A DNA stretch of 58,247 nucleotides from Bacteroidota bacterium (GTDB lineage: Bacteria; Bacteroidota; Bacteroidia; Chitinophagales; Chitinophagaceae). Below the pieces are notes generated by a model that ran no database searches, had not been told where the DNA came from, and saw nothing but the letters and a program-made list of their open reading frames with translations. This document shows, piece by piece, positions 8,734 to 18,391 of the stretch (position 1 is the stretch's first letter; the number at the start of each line of letters is the position of its first letter). A program made the position numbers and the translations under genes. The stretch lies in contig JAFAEW010000052.1 in the NCBI GenBank assembly GCA_023423835.1, forward strand, positions 1-58,247, read 5' to 3'.

Positions 8734-10182
8734 TTATTGTTCACTCATCACAGAACGCATTTGAGCTGTTGGAATATTTAATAATTCTCGGTATTTGGCG
8801 ACCGTTCTTCTGGCTATCAAATAACCGCCCTGCAATAATTTTTTTACCAGCTGCTGATCGGTAAAGGGATTCTTTTTATCTTCTTTTTCAATGATTTCTT
8901 CTAAAGCGGTTTTTATTACATAACTGCTTACAATATCTCCTTTCACCGTTGGCATTCCTTCATTAAACAGGTCTTTTAAAAGAATGAGGCCAAAGGGTGT
9001 TGATACATATTTGTTGCTCGTGATCCGCGAAACCGAAGAAATATCCATATCTACCACCTGGGCGATATCTTTTAAGATCATGGGTTTCAACAAAACCGTA
9101 TCACCTTCTCTGAAATAATCTTTTTGCCAATTGGCAATTGCTTCCATAATTTTCAACATCGAAAATTCCCGTTGCTGAATTGCGGAGATAAACCATTTGG
9201 CGTCATTGATCTTTGATTTGAAATATTGTTGTGCCGCCTTTTCCGCTTTTTTCCCTCCCGCAGGATTGCTGTTCACGGTTTCCATCCATTCATAATTTAC
9301 ACAGAGCGAACTGGCGGCCGAGCGATAAAGTGATATATGAATTTTATCACCATCCACATTCAGAATAAAATCGGGTGTGATGTAGTTTTCCGGAACGCTG
9401 TTTTGAGTGGTTACATTTACAATCGGATGCATGTTTAACGATCCGATCAGATGTAGAATGTCTTTCAGCCCCTGATCATCGACATCCAGCGCTTCCCTTA
9501 TCTTCGGCATATTCCGATTCTTCAGATCAGCATAATAATTTTCAAGAAGGCAGAGCGCTTTTTCAACCTTTTCATTTTTTTCAGGCATCCGTTTTAACTG
9601 GATAATAAGACACTCGCAAACGCTTTGTGCACCGATGCCAGGCGGATCTAGAGTCTTCACAAAATCTATCGCTTTTTGCATTTCCGACTCATCAATCCAG
9701 GATTTATTTTTGAAGGAAAAGATCTCTGCGAGGGTACCTGCATCTTCCGCGAGGAAGCCTTTTTCATCAATTGAGTCGATGAGAAAATGTACGAGCATCC
9801 GTTCCTGTTCATCGGCCAATAATAAACCTGCCTGCCTTTTCATTACTTCCTGGAAAGACTCATTTTGCACAAACGGACGTTCTGAATAAAAATCGTCACT
9901 GAGATAATTGGAATAAACATTTTTAGAATCCGCGTAATCGTCCTGCAGATAATCATCCCATTCTTTGTAATCATCTGCAACCTCGTCTGTCCCTGGTTTT
10001 GTTTCCACTTCCGTCTCCAGTTTTTCATCTTCCTTTTCATCGAGAAACGGATTTTCCTCCATTTCCTGTTTGATTTTTTCCACCAACTCGAGGGTGTTTA
10101 GATGAAAGAGGCTCAACAGTTGAATCTGTTGGGGCAATATTTTTAACTGTTGCTTCTGAACTTGATTCTGGTGTAGCATCAT
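8734..10182 (-). CDS. rpoN: RNA polymerase sigma-54 factor
   Basis: This 482-residue protein has the full RpoN layout. A glutamine-rich region I comes first (QQIQLLSLFHLNTLELVEK), then an acidic linker (about 55-100). A core-binding domain follows, and a C-terminal DNA-binding part ends with the RpoN box ARRTVAKYRE that contacts the -24 element. Two in-frame ATGs (10182, 10179) open the gene. It directs transcription that depends on AAA+ activators, one of which is encoded 29 bp downstream. That pairing suggests they are co-expressed. Confidence 0.95.
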   Translation of the reverse strand: MMLHQNQVQKQQLKILPQQIQLLSLFHLNTLELVEKIKQEMEENPFLDEKEDEKLETEVETKPGTDEVADDYKEWDDYLQDDYADSKNVYSNYLSDDFYSERPFVQNESFQEVMKRQAGLLLADEQERMLVHFLIDSIDEKGFLAEDAGTLAEIFSFKNKSWIDESEMQKAIDFVKTLDPPGIGAQSVCECLIIQLKRMPEKNEKVEKALCLLENYYADLKNRNMPKIREALDVDDQGLKDILHLIGSLNMHPIVNVTTQNSVPENYITPDFILNVDGDKIHISLYRSAASSLCVNYEWMETVNSNPAGGKKAEKAAQQYFKSKINDAKWFISAIQQREFSMLKIMEAIANWQKDYFREGDTVLLKPMILKDIAQVVDMDISSVSRITSNKYVSTPFGLILLKDLFNEGMPTVKGDIVSSYVIKTALEEIIEKEDKKNPFTDQQLVKKLLQGGYLIARRTVAKYRELLNIPTAQMRSVMSEQ

Positions 10183-10411
10183 AGAACTTTTTTATCACGA
10201 AGAAATTCCTTTGCTGATAATGGTTAGCTGAATTTTGAGTTCTCAAAATCACCAAAAGCGCCCAAAAACTACGCCATTGAATCACTTGTGGCTTAATTAC
10301 ACAAACAGAAAGCTGATTTAAGCCCCGGCAAAGTGAAATGCGGAGCGATTTTTAATCTTCCTTTAAAATCTGGTACATGCATTGAATAAAGTAGTTATAA
10401 AATATTCTTTA

Positions 10412-11407
10412 ATGGAGGAAAGCCTTAACTGGGGAATTATCGGGCCGGGAAATATTGCCGGCGAATTTGTAAAAGACCTGAAACTCATACAGGAATTTCC
10501 TCAACGTATTGTTGCCGTTTTATCACACGACCTTGCCGAAGCCACCGAATTTGCAGAAAAAGAAAATGCAAAAGGATATGACAACATTCTGGAATTTTTA
10601 CAAAATGAAGACCTCAACCTTGTCTATATAGCAACCCCGCATCCCGTTCACTATCGCGATGTAATTTTATGCCTTGAACATAAAATTCCCGTTCTCTGCG
10701 AAAAGCCGCTGGGAATGAATGCACGGCAGGTTAAGGAAATGACCGAACTTTCCGTAAAAAACAACACTTTCCTGATGGAAGGAATGTGGATCCGCTTTTT
10801 ACCCTCGATCCATAAGGTGGTGGAACTGGTTGCACAAAACAAAATCGGAGATATTATACATGTAAAATCTGATCTGTGTTATGTGGCGCCGAAGGATGAA
10901 AGCAACCGGTTTTTCAACCCGGGTCTGGGCGGCGGATCGCTGCTCGACCTTGGCGTTTATTCCGTTTTTCTGTCGCTGTTATTACTCGGAAAACCGCACG
11001 CTATTAAAGCGTTTGCACGGCTTTCAGATAAGCGTATTGATGAGAATTGCGTGGCCGTTTTGGAGTATGCCGATCAATCGTATTACCTTCTGCAATCCTC
11101 CATTGTTACGCAAACCGAAAACAACGCAATCATCTACGGAGAGAAAGGAAAGATCATCATTAAAAGCCAATGGAACGAAAAGCCGGCGGGCATAGAGGTG
11201 ATCTTTTATGATGGCAAACAAGAATCTTATCCATGTGAATGGGAAGGAAGAGGCTTTCAGTTTGAGATCAGAGAAGTTTTCTCCTGTATCAGAAACGGAA
11301 AGATATTCAGCGATAAAATGGATCATCAGTTTAGTATGGATATGGCTGAATTGATGGATGAGATAAGGGAAAGAACGGGCATTCATTACCCAACGGATAT
11401 CATGTAA
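10412..11407 (+). CDS. Gfo/Idh/MocA family oxidoreductase
   Basis: A 331-residue NAD(P)-dependent sugar or cyclitol dehydrogenase-like protein. The Rossmann motif is GIIGPGNIAGEF near the start, and CEKPLGMNARQ is the family's EKP signature with the conserved lysine. The C-terminal half is the usual beta-sheet substrate domain, with LGGGSLLDLGVYS around residue 170. The ATG at 10412 lies just before the beta1 strand and is preferred over a TTG at 10382. It is 36 bp upstream of an alpha-amylase gene, so a role in sugar metabolism is likely. The substrate is unknown. Confidence 0.85.
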   Translation: MEESLNWGIIGPGNIAGEFVKDLKLIQEFPQRIVAVLSHDLAEATEFAEKENAKGYDNILEFLQNEDLNLVYIATPHPVHYRDVILCLEHKIPVLCEKPLGMNARQVKEMTELSVKNNTFLMEGMWIRFLPSIHKVVELVAQNKIGDIIHVKSDLCYVAPKDESNRFFNPGLGGGSLLDLGVYSVFLSLLLLGKPHAIKAFARLSDKRIDENCVAVLEYADQSYYLLQSSIVTQTENNAIIYGEKGKIIIKSQWNEKPAGIEVIFYDGKQESYPCEWEGRGFQFEIREVFSCIRNGKIFSDKMDHQFSMDMAELMDEIRERTGIHYPTDIM

Positions 11408-11443
11408 GCGGCTGCACTCAAAATATTAATTATCAATAACAAA

Positions 11444-12943
11444 ATGGACAATTTAACCTTGTTTCAGTCCTTTCACTGGTACTACCCGGGAACCGACTTT
11501 TGGAAACATATGGCAGACCAGGCAGAGTATCTTTCAGGCATCGGCTTTAATATGATTTGGCTCCCGCCCGCCTACAAGTCGGCCTACGGTGCTTCAGAGC
11601 CCGGATACTCGGTTTACGACCTCTTTGATCTGGGAGAATTTGATCAGAAAAACTCAGTAGCTACAAAATGGGGAACCAAAGAAGAATTTCTTAGCTGCAT
11701 CAAAACCTGCCAGGATAAGGGATTGAAAGTATTGGCAGATGTGGTTTTTAATCATCGTGACGGCGGAGATGAAACAGAAAAGGTGCCGGTGAAAGAGGTA
11801 AATCCGGAAAACCGGACAGAGTTTCTCGGAGAGGAAAAAATGGTGGATGCCTTTACCAAATATACCTTTCCCGGAAGGAAAAAAAAGTATTCGAGGTATG
11901 TTTGGGACTGGCATTCATTCAGCGGATTTTCCAATGGCGATGGAAAGATCTACAAGATTCAAAACGAATACGGCCCGGGTTGGGATGAGGTTCTTTCCAA
12001 AGAGTTGGGAAACTACGATTATCTTATGGGGGCCGACGTTGATTTTCGAAATCCTTTTGTGCGCAAAGAATTAAAACACTGGGCAGTATGGTTTTATAAG
12101 ACCACGAATGTAGACGGTTTCAGGTTAGATGCGGTAAAACACATGTCGCCCCGCTTCATTTCGGGCTGGGTCAATTTTGTTTGCCGGCATTTTCAAAAGG
12201 ATTTTTTTGCGCTGGCAGAATATGTATCAAACAGTAATGATGAACTTCTAAAATATTGCGAACTCACAAACAACAGACTTCAATTGTTTGACTTCCCATT
12301 GCACCATAATTTTTATCTCGCAGGCAAAGAGAAGAGAGATTTTGACCTCAGCAAAATTTTCGAAAATACTTTGGTCAACAGCAATCCCACCAGGGCGGTG
12401 ACTTTTGTAGACAACCACGACACGCAGCCGTTACAGGCGCTCGAAAGCTTTGTAGACTTCTGGTTTAAGCCGCTGGCAAATGCGCTGATTCTTCTGCGGC
12501 AAGACGGAATTCCCTGCGTTTTTTACAGCAGCTTATATGGTTCAAAATACCGCGATAAAAAGGAAGGAACAGACGAAGAGATAGAAATTGAGATTGCTTT
12601 TGTGCCACATCTTCCACAATTTATTATGGCCAGAAAATTGATTAGTTATGGAGAACAAAGAGATTATTTTGATCATAAGAATTGTGTGGGGTGGACAAGA
12701 GCAGGAATTCCTGAAAAACAAAATTCGGGATGTGCAGTTGTTATGAGCAATAGCGAAGAGGGCTTTAAGGAAATGAGTTTAGGCAAAGAAAATGGCAATT
12801 GTACTTACCTGGATCTCACGGGTGGACGAAAGGAAAGAATTACGACAAATGAGGAAGGAACGGCCATTTTTACTACGAATGAAACCAGTGTTTCTGTTTG
12901 GGTAAAAGAAGGAATTATTGAACGGCTCAGAAGCCTGTCTTAA
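11444..12943 (+). CDS. Cytoplasmic alpha-amylase (GH13)
   Basis: A 499-residue GH13 enzyme, closest by eye to the AmyS / AmyA cytoplasmic alpha-amylases (GH13_5). It has no signal peptide. The conserved regions are present: DVVFNHRDGG (region I), GFRLDAVKH with the nucleophile Asp (II), FALAEYV with the acid/base Glu (III), and FVDNHDTQP with the third catalytic Asp (IV). It should cleave internal alpha-1,4 links in glycogen or maltodextrins inside the cell. It shares a probable operon with the oxidoreductase upstream and the small membrane protein after it. Confidence 0.92.
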   Translation: MDNLTLFQSFHWYYPGTDFWKHMADQAEYLSGIGFNMIWLPPAYKSAYGASEPGYSVYDLFDLGEFDQKNSVATKWGTKEEFLSCIKTCQDKGLKVLADVVFNHRDGGDETEKVPVKEVNPENRTEFLGEEKMVDAFTKYTFPGRKKKYSRYVWDWHSFSGFSNGDGKIYKIQNEYGPGWDEVLSKELGNYDYLMGADVDFRNPFVRKELKHWAVWFYKTTNVDGFRLDAVKHMSPRFISGWVNFVCRHFQKDFFALAEYVSNSNDELLKYCELTNNRLQLFDFPLHHNFYLAGKEKRDFDLSKIFENTLVNSNPTRAVTFVDNHDTQPLQALESFVDFWFKPLANALILLRQDGIPCVFYSSLYGSKYRDKKEGTDEEIEIEIAFVPHLPQFIMARKLISYGEQRDYFDHKNCVGWTRAGIPEKQNSGCAVVMSNSEEGFKEMSLGKENGNCTYLDLTGGRKERITTNEEGTAIFTTNETSVSVWVKEGIIERLRSLS

Positions 12944-12974
12944 ATATTATTATTCATCTTTAAAAACCACATCT

Positions 12975-13139
12975 ATGTTACGTTGGACGATCATTTTCTT
13001 AATCATTGCGATCATAGCTGCCATCTTCGGATTTGGCGGAATTTATGAAGCGGCAACAGGAATAGCCAAGATCCTATTTTACATCTTCATTGTGTTGTTT
13101 ATTCTCTCATTTTTCTTTGGCAGAAGGCCTGTTGATTAA
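12975..13139 (+). CDS. DUF1328 small membrane protein
   Basis: A 54-residue protein that is almost entirely hydrophobic, with two transmembrane helices. It starts MLRWTIIFLIIA and ends with a short basic tail (GRRPVD). Length, the Leu-Arg-Trp opening and the glycine-rich FGFGGI turn match DUF1328, a family common in stress regulons. The ATG at 12975 is used; longer in-frame readings run back into the amylase gene. It is 31 bp after the amylase stop and is followed by a terminator. The function is not known. Confidence 0.8.
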   Translation: MLRWTIIFLIIAIIAAIFGFGGIYEAATGIAKILFYIFIVLFILSFFFGRRPVD

Positions 13140-13165
13140 ACATTGAAATTTTTGTGTATTAACCC

Positions 13166-13197
13166 AAAAAGTTGTCCTGCTATGGCAACTTTTTTTT
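13166..13197. terminator. Bidirectional terminator
   Basis: The hairpin AGTTGTC-N7-GGCAACT has a 7-bp stem with one G-U. It is flanked by five A on the left and eight T on the right. It lies between the plus-strand DUF1328 gene and the minus-strand DUF4142-like gene, so it can end transcripts from both sides. Confidence 0.75.
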
Positions 13198-13819
13198 ACA
13201 TCATCTGCAACCGGATGGTCTGAAGCTGATTCAAATGTTGCTGAATATTTTGGATGGCTCCCGCTAAAATAGACTGCAGGCGGGTATCGTTGGTTTTCAT
13301 TCGTTCGGCTTTGTTTTTAGTCAGTCGGTCTCTGCCCGACAATTGCATGTCGCTGATCCATTGGCGGTCAAAATCAATTCCCGATAACATTCCATAATCG
13401 GTATGACTCGGTCGCTGAAGGGTAGGATCTTCTGAGGAATCAGCTTCACCATCATTGGCGTCTTCAGCGGAGGAATCTTCATCGGAAAATACTTTGTTGT
13501 AACCGATCAATGTGGCAAGTTGCTGAGCCACAGCGCCATTATCGTCGAGAATCTGGCGGGAAAGTTTTTTAATGGCTTCATTGGTAGATTTATCAATGGC
13601 AAGCTTCGACAGCTTCATTTCATAATAAAGATTTTCCAGTTCCGTCTGCACAAACAGCGTATCAGGGACCGCAGAATAATTTGCAAACCGGAAAAGATTA
13701 TCGTGCAAAGATTGTAATCCGATCTTTAATTGATAGGCAGGCTGATTATCGTCTCCAAACCTATAGGCTGCATTTAAAGCAAAAAAAGCAAACATTGCCA
13801 AAATGATGACGCTCTTCAT
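13196..13819 (-). CDS. DUF4142-like exported helical protein
   Basis: A 207-residue protein with an N-terminal hydrophobic signal segment (about residues 1-18). It has two long amphipathic helical stretches split by an acidic, serine-rich linker (about 110-132). The helices LENLYYEMKLSKLAIDKS and FDRQWISDMQL follow the DUF4142 pattern (ferritin-like four-helix bundle, periplasmic). The acidic linker is longer than I would expect. No metal-binding EHE set is evident. It is convergent with DUF1328 and shares its terminator. Confidence 0.65.
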   Translation of the reverse strand: MKSVIILAMFAFFALNAAYRFGDDNQPAYQLKIGLQSLHDNLFRFANYSAVPDTLFVQTELENLYYEMKLSKLAIDKSTNEAIKKLSRQILDDNGAVAQQLATLIGYNKVFSDEDSSAEDANDGEADSSEDPTLQRPSHTDYGMLSGIDFDRQWISDMQLSGRDRLTKNKAERMKTNDTRLQSILAGAIQNIQQHLNQLQTIRLQMM

Positions 13820-13917
13820 GGGAAACCTTTTGTTTACTCCCGAAAATTCTGTACCAATCCCCGGTTTAATTTCCTCAAAGCGGCTTATATTTTGTGTAGT
13901 TGCTAAAAAAACTTTTT

Positions 13918-14436
13918 ATGGATTTAAGCGTAGATCTGGATTTACTAAAGGAGATCAGGGATATTTTGGTGGAACAAGATAAAACATTGGCTGTGGCCGA
14001 AAGTGTAACTTCCGGGCTCATTCAATTTTCTTTTGCTTCCGCACCAAATGCGTCAGAATATTTTCAGGGTGGAATTACGGCCTACAACCTCGGGCAAAAA
14101 TGCCGTCATCTTTCTATCGATGCCATTCATGGTATGAAGTGCGATTGCATATCTGAAAAAACAGCAAGGGAAATGGCCCTGAATGTGATCCCGCTTTTTG
14201 CCTGTGGTTACGGAATTGCCATTACCGGCTATTCGGCCCTGTCAAAAAAAGATAACATCAATGAGCTTTACGCGTGGTTTGCTATCGCGGAAGCAGGGAA
14301 GATTTTGTTATCCAAAAAAATAAAAAGCGTGGAAGAGGAAGGCGACGACACCCAGTTGTTTTACACCAAACAAACAATTCTGGCATTCAGAGACACCTTA
14401 AAAAAAGTTGAACCTAAAAATAGTATGGAAAGATAG
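13918..14436 (+). CDS. CinA-family protein (C-terminal amidohydrolase domain)
   Basis: A 172-residue protein consisting only of the CinA C-terminal domain (PncC type), which deamidates nicotinamide mononucleotide in NAD recycling. Visible motifs are AVAESVTSG, SEYFQGGITAYN and GIAITGYS. The family usually has AESCTGG at the first position, so the active-site loop is changed here (Val-Thr-Ser) and activity is uncertain. The N-terminal molybdopterin-binding domain of full CinA is absent, as in stand-alone PncC. The ATG at 13918 is preferred over an upstream TTG at 13900. Confidence 0.75.
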   Translation: MDLSVDLDLLKEIRDILVEQDKTLAVAESVTSGLIQFSFASAPNASEYFQGGITAYNLGQKCRHLSIDAIHGMKCDCISEKTAREMALNVIPLFACGYGIAITGYSALSKKDNINELYAWFAIAEAGKILLSKKIKSVEEEGDDTQLFYTKQTILAFRDTLKKVEPKNSMER

Positions 14437-14483
14437 ATCGTTACTGCTCGATTCACGTTCTTATTGAACCGCTTTTAAAACAA

Positions 14484-14506
14484 AAAACCCTGTAAAAACA
14501 GGGCTT
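14484..14506 (-). terminator. Terminator downstream of the DUF892 gene
   Basis: CCCTGT-AAAA-ACAGGG is a perfect 6-bp stem. On the minus strand it is followed by six T. It lies 30 bp beyond the stop of the DUF892 gene and between convergent genes, so it mainly serves the minus strand. Confidence 0.75.
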
Positions 14507-14535
14507 TCCGAATATGAAATTAAAGACTAAACTCC

Positions 14536-15102
14536 TTATGCTTCTTCTTCACTTGCCTGGTAATTCACGTTATTTTCAGCAATAGAGGTAAGTAGCTTAT
14601 CGGCTTCCCCTTCTTCCTGCAAGGTTTCATTCAATATTTCGGCGATTTCACTATGACCGAGCACTTTCGCAAGCTGTACCAAGCCTCCGTAAGTAGCTAT
14701 TTCATAATGTTCTGCTTTCTGACCGGCCATGATTACACCCACATCTCTGGTGGCTGTGCCCTTTTCGGTTTCCTCAATTACGCCTTCGCCTTCTTTCGTA
14801 ATCCCTTCCATGGCTTCACATTTTTTACCCATTGCCCTTTTTCCCAGCTTTTCAAATACCTGTTCGAGGCGGGCTACATGGTTTCTGGTTTGCTCCAGGT
14901 GGTCTTCAAATGCTTGCTGCAATTCAGGAGATGTTGAAGCTTTTTTCAGCTTGGGTAACGTTTTCACCAAATGTTTTTCTGCCCAGTAGATGTCTTTCAA
15001 TTCGGCGTAGAAGAAATCTGCTAACATCGAATCATTAGCTCCCTTATCTGCAGATGCATTCTTTTTGGTTTTAGCGCTTTTTGTTTGTGAACTCTTTGCC
15101 AT
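14536..15102 (-). CDS. Ferritin-like DUF892 (YciE/YciF) protein
   Basis: A 188-residue protein with a lysine- and alanine-rich tail (first 25 residues), then a ferritin-like helical bundle. The segments FYAELKDIYWAEKHL, AFEDHLEQTRNHVARLEQVF and GQKAEHYEIATYGGL carry the regularly spaced Glu/His residues expected for a di-metal site. Relatives are induced by osmotic or general stress. The basic tail resembles that of the H1-like protein at 39105-39356 and could touch DNA. It has its own terminator and is separate from LigD, which lies 68 bp upstream on the same strand. Confidence 0.88.
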   Translation of the reverse strand: MAKSSQTKSAKTKKNASADKGANDSMLADFFYAELKDIYWAEKHLVKTLPKLKKASTSPELQQAFEDHLEQTRNHVARLEQVFEKLGKRAMGKKCEAMEGITKEGEGVIEETEKGTATRDVGVIMAGQKAEHYEIATYGGLVQLAKVLGHSEIAEILNETLQEEGEADKLLTSIAENNVNYQASEEEA

Positions 15103-15170
15103 GTCTGATTATTTTTATTTTATTGATATATAAAATTTTTGTGCCAACTTTCGTCCTTCACAATAAGTTA

Positions 15171-17828
15171 CTACTGCATTTCCGATGCTTTCTCCAATAC
15201 CTTTTCAAGGTCTATTCCCTTGGTCAAAACCGGCTGAAAAATATCGCCCACTTCCTTCAGGCGGTCTTTAATAGAAAAGATAGTAAAAGACGTGGGTGTT
15301 AATCCTTTTTTCACTTCGTCCCAAAATAGTGGCGTTGAAACGGTAGCATGTGGTTTCGGGCGGACGCTGTAGGGAGCAGCAATCGTTTGAATGCTGCGGT
15401 TTTGAAGAAAATCGAGATAAATCTTTCCTTTCCTTTTCGAAGGGCTTCTTTCAAGGCTGGTAAATGAGGGAATTCTTTGATGCACCCATTCTACAATCAT
15501 CTGTGCAAACAGCCGTGATTGATCGTAAGAATACTTAGCTCCGAATGGAATATAGAGATGCATTCCCGTGGCGCCCGAAGTTTTGGGAAAAACCGGCACA
15601 TCCAGTTGATCCAGAACATCTTTCACCGTCAAAGCAGCTTCTACCACTTCGTCGTAGGAATTTGTATCGGGATCGAGGTCAATTACACACCAATCCGGAT
15701 TTTCCGGCGCCGAGATCCTACTGTGCCATGGATTCATTTCAATACATCCCAGTGAAGCCATATACATAATCGTTGCCTCATCGGTACAAACTAAAAATTC
15801 CTTCTTCTCCCCATCAGACTCGCTCTTATATGGATAGGTTTCAATCCAGTCGGGAACTTTTCCTTCCACATTTTTCTGATAAAATCCGGGTTTATCTATG
15901 CCATTCGGATGACGGTTAAGCGATTGCGGCCGGTCTTTCATATAAGGTAAAATAAACGGAATGATGGAATAATAATAATTCAGCATTTGCCGTTTTGTGA
16001 TCTTTTCTTCAGGCCAGTAGATCTTATTGAGATTCGTAAACTTTATGGACCGGCCTCCCACTTCAACTGTCATTTCATTTTCGTCTCCCGAAAGCAAGAC
16101 CTCGTCTAAACGGCTATCCGTTCCTCCCTTCTTTGCGCCGGCCTTGGTTCGTTTCTTCTTTACCGGCTCTTTTTTTACGGCTTTCTCCTCGTTTGACGGA
16201 GGAGATACAATCTTTTCATTCTTCTCATTTTCGGCTGTCTTATCTTCCCTCAATCCCAAAAAAATCGGATGCCTTAAAAGATCTTCGCCCGTCCACTCGG
16301 TGAACTTCACCTCACATACGTAATGCGGCTTCACCCAGGTGACCGGCATGTTGGTTTTCGGAGGCTTTTCAAAAGGACATTTGGCGGTTATCAACGGTTC
16401 CAATTTCTTATAAAGGTCTTTGAGGCTTTTCTCAGTAAATCCCGAGCCGCTATGTCCGATGTATTGCAGCTTGCTGCCTTTGTATTTTCCCAATACGATA
16501 GCGCCAAAGTATTTCCTGCTGTTTCGTCCCTGGGTAAATCCGCAGATAATGGCTTCGGTTTTTTGGTTGTTTTTGATCTTCAGCCAATTTTTCGTTCTCG
16601 CGCCCGGTTCATAAGTACTATCACATTTTTTTCCCATGATACCTTCAAGGCCCTTTTCCATGGCGGCGTTGAAAAAAGCGGTTCCGCTACCGGTAATGTG
16701 ATCGCTATACCGGATTACCGTCTGGTCGGGCGGAATGATATTTCTTAAGATTTCCTTCCGTTCAGTGAGAGGCAAACGAGTATAATCTTTCCCGTTCCAC
16801 CAAAGGAGATCAAAGAGGTAATAAACCAGATCTGCTTTCCGGCCATCCTTTTCAAATGCTTGCAATGCCTGAAAATCGGCCGTTCCCTCTTCGTTCAAGG
16901 CAACGATTTCTCCGTCCACTACCACCGGCTTATCAAACAGCTTCATAGCCGCTTCAATTGTACTGTATTTGGTATAATTAAGATTTGAGCGGGAACGCAA
17001 TTCCACTGAATCCTGGTTGAAGTAACCGACCGCCCGGTACCCATCCCATTTTATTTCAAACAACCAATCGCTGCCGTCAAACGGCCCGGAAGCGAGGGTC
17101 GCGAGCATCGGTTTTATATTTTGAGGAAAGGCGGATTTTCTTCCTTTTGATGCTAATGACGCCTCAATCGAATTTTCCACCGGGACCGGCTTTTTTTGGC
17201 TTTTGGAAGCCTTCGTGGCCGCCTTTCTGTTGCTTTGCCAGGTTACGTCACTTGTTGCTGCCACTTCCTTAATTGTTTTGCCCGATTGCACCGACTCATC
17301 TTCTTTGGTAATGTCCTTTTTTGACGCAAACTCGTCTTCCAGTTTCATCAGCAACCACGCGTTTTCTCCTCTTGAAGCCGCTTTCACCAATGCAAACTCT
17401 CCTTTCAATTTTTCACCATGAAGCTTGAACTTGATCTTTCCCTGATACAATTGATGAAGCAGATCTTTTTCCTGTTTGGATTTATCCTGCGCAGAGGTTT
17501 CAGCAATTTCATAGGTTCCCTCATCCCAAACGATTACGGTTCCGGCTCCATAATTGCCTTTTGGAATAATGCCCTCGAAAGTGCGGTAATCATACGGATG
17601 ATCTTCCACCATCATCGCCAGCCGCTTTACAGAAGGATCGGTGGACGGCCCTTTCGGAACCGCCCAGCTTTTCAGCACACCTTCCATTTCCAATCTGAAA
17701 TCGTAATGCAGATGAGAAGCTTCATGCTTTTGAATTACGAACCTGAGTTGGTTTTTGTCCGGCTTGCCTCCTTCAGGTTCCGGCGTTTTATCAAACGATC
17801 TTTTTTTCTTGTATGTTGAAAGGCTCAT
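15171..17828 (-). CDS. ligD: Multifunctional DNA ligase D (end joining)
   Basis: An 885-residue protein with the three LigD activities in the order phosphoesterase, ligase, polymerase. The 3'-phosphoesterase domain (about 28-165) has HEASHLHYDFRLE. The ATP-dependent ligase (about 235-530) has nucleophile Lys260 in KWDGYR. A lysine-rich linker (about 535-570) leads to the archaeo-eukaryotic primase-like polymerase (about 590-870), with metal ligands in IDLDPD at 716-721. It repairs double-strand breaks with Ku, encoded about 2.1 kb away on the other strand. The ATG at 17828 is preferred over a TTG 25 codons upstream. Confidence 0.95.
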   Translation of the reverse strand: MSLSTYKKKRSFDKTPEPEGGKPDKNQLRFVIQKHEASHLHYDFRLEMEGVLKSWAVPKGPSTDPSVKRLAMMVEDHPYDYRTFEGIIPKGNYGAGTVIVWDEGTYEIAETSAQDKSKQEKDLLHQLYQGKIKFKLHGEKLKGEFALVKAASRGENAWLLMKLEDEFASKKDITKEDESVQSGKTIKEVAATSDVTWQSNRKAATKASKSQKKPVPVENSIEASLASKGRKSAFPQNIKPMLATLASGPFDGSDWLFEIKWDGYRAVGYFNQDSVELRSRSNLNYTKYSTIEAAMKLFDKPVVVDGEIVALNEEGTADFQALQAFEKDGRKADLVYYLFDLLWWNGKDYTRLPLTERKEILRNIIPPDQTVIRYSDHITGSGTAFFNAAMEKGLEGIMGKKCDSTYEPGARTKNWLKIKNNQKTEAIICGFTQGRNSRKYFGAIVLGKYKGSKLQYIGHSGSGFTEKSLKDLYKKLEPLITAKCPFEKPPKTNMPVTWVKPHYVCEVKFTEWTGEDLLRHPIFLGLREDKTAENEKNEKIVSPPSNEEKAVKKEPVKKKRTKAGAKKGGTDSRLDEVLLSGDENEMTVEVGGRSIKFTNLNKIYWPEEKITKRQMLNYYYSIIPFILPYMKDRPQSLNRHPNGIDKPGFYQKNVEGKVPDWIETYPYKSESDGEKKEFLVCTDEATIMYMASLGCIEMNPWHSRISAPENPDWCVIDLDPDTNSYDEVVEAALTVKDVLDQLDVPVFPKTSGATGMHLYIPFGAKYSYDQSRLFAQMIVEWVHQRIPSFTSLERSPSKRKGKIYLDFLQNRSIQTIAAPYSVRPKPHATVSTPLFWDEVKKGLTPTSFTIFSIKDRLKEVGDIFQPVLTKGIDLEKVLEKASEMQ

Positions 17829-18094
17829 GGTTAGTGTGATTAGAAAATATATGCCAAAAAAATTATAAGCTTTCTTCCTGGAAAAAGCGGCCGCTTTTTC
17901 CAATTAAATCTGAAAGTTGAACCCGAAAGAATGGGCAAAAAATCAGTAGGGAAAGGCAGAACAAGCAGGCTATCACTAAAACCTGCAGCACAAAGAGAAA
18001 AGGTGCATTACTGATTCGCCTTATTTTGGCGGCAACCGCTTTTTTTAAAGCGTAAAAAATAAAAGATGGTATCTTGCAGCCCAAAATCAGCATT

Positions 18095-18298
18095 ATGAAA
18101 TGGATATTAAGCACTTTTGCACTCGCAGGTTTCGTATTAATCCTCTCGGGCTGCGGAAATCAGGAAACCAACCACGGTCTTCCGATACCGCCGCCTCCAA
18201 CCGAAACAACAACCGCTCCCGCAACAAATAGCGACAGCGCCAATCAGAATCGTCCTTTAAGCGACACTTCGCTTCCCGATACTACAGCAAATCATTAA
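18095..18298 (+). CDS. Small lipoprotein, 67 aa
   Basis: A short protein with a lipoprotein signal peptide: basic start MKW, hydrophobic core, and lipobox LSGC with Cys at about residue 20. The mature part is about 47 residues of low complexity, rich in Pro, Thr, Ser and Asn, with no fold I recognise. It is divergent from ligD and followed by a strong terminator, so it is a single-gene unit. The function is unknown. Confidence 0.65.
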   Translation: MKWILSTFALAGFVLILSGCGNQETNHGLPIPPPPTETTTAPATNSDSANQNRPLSDTSLPDTTANH

Positions 18299-18310
18299 TC
18301 CAACTAAAAG

Positions 18311-18339
18311 ATCAGGCGAAAGAACCTGATTTTTTTTAT
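18311..18339 (+). terminator. Terminator after the small lipoprotein
   Basis: ATCAGG-N8-CCTGAT forms a 6-bp stem followed by a run of eight to nine T. It begins 13 bp after the lipoprotein stop. Confidence 0.8.
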
Positions 18340-18391
18340 TCAATAGGGGGATTTCGAACCATCAGAAATCCTTCAGGAGAGACTCCTATTA

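Noticed and set aside
15120..15145. Sigma-54 promoter upstream of the DUF892 gene
   Set aside because: The minus strand has TTGGCAC, but the GC of the -12 element is missing at the required spacing.
17829..17903. N-terminal extension of LigD
   Set aside because: It would need a TTG start and adds residues unlike LigD; the ATG at 17828 gives the normal N-terminus.
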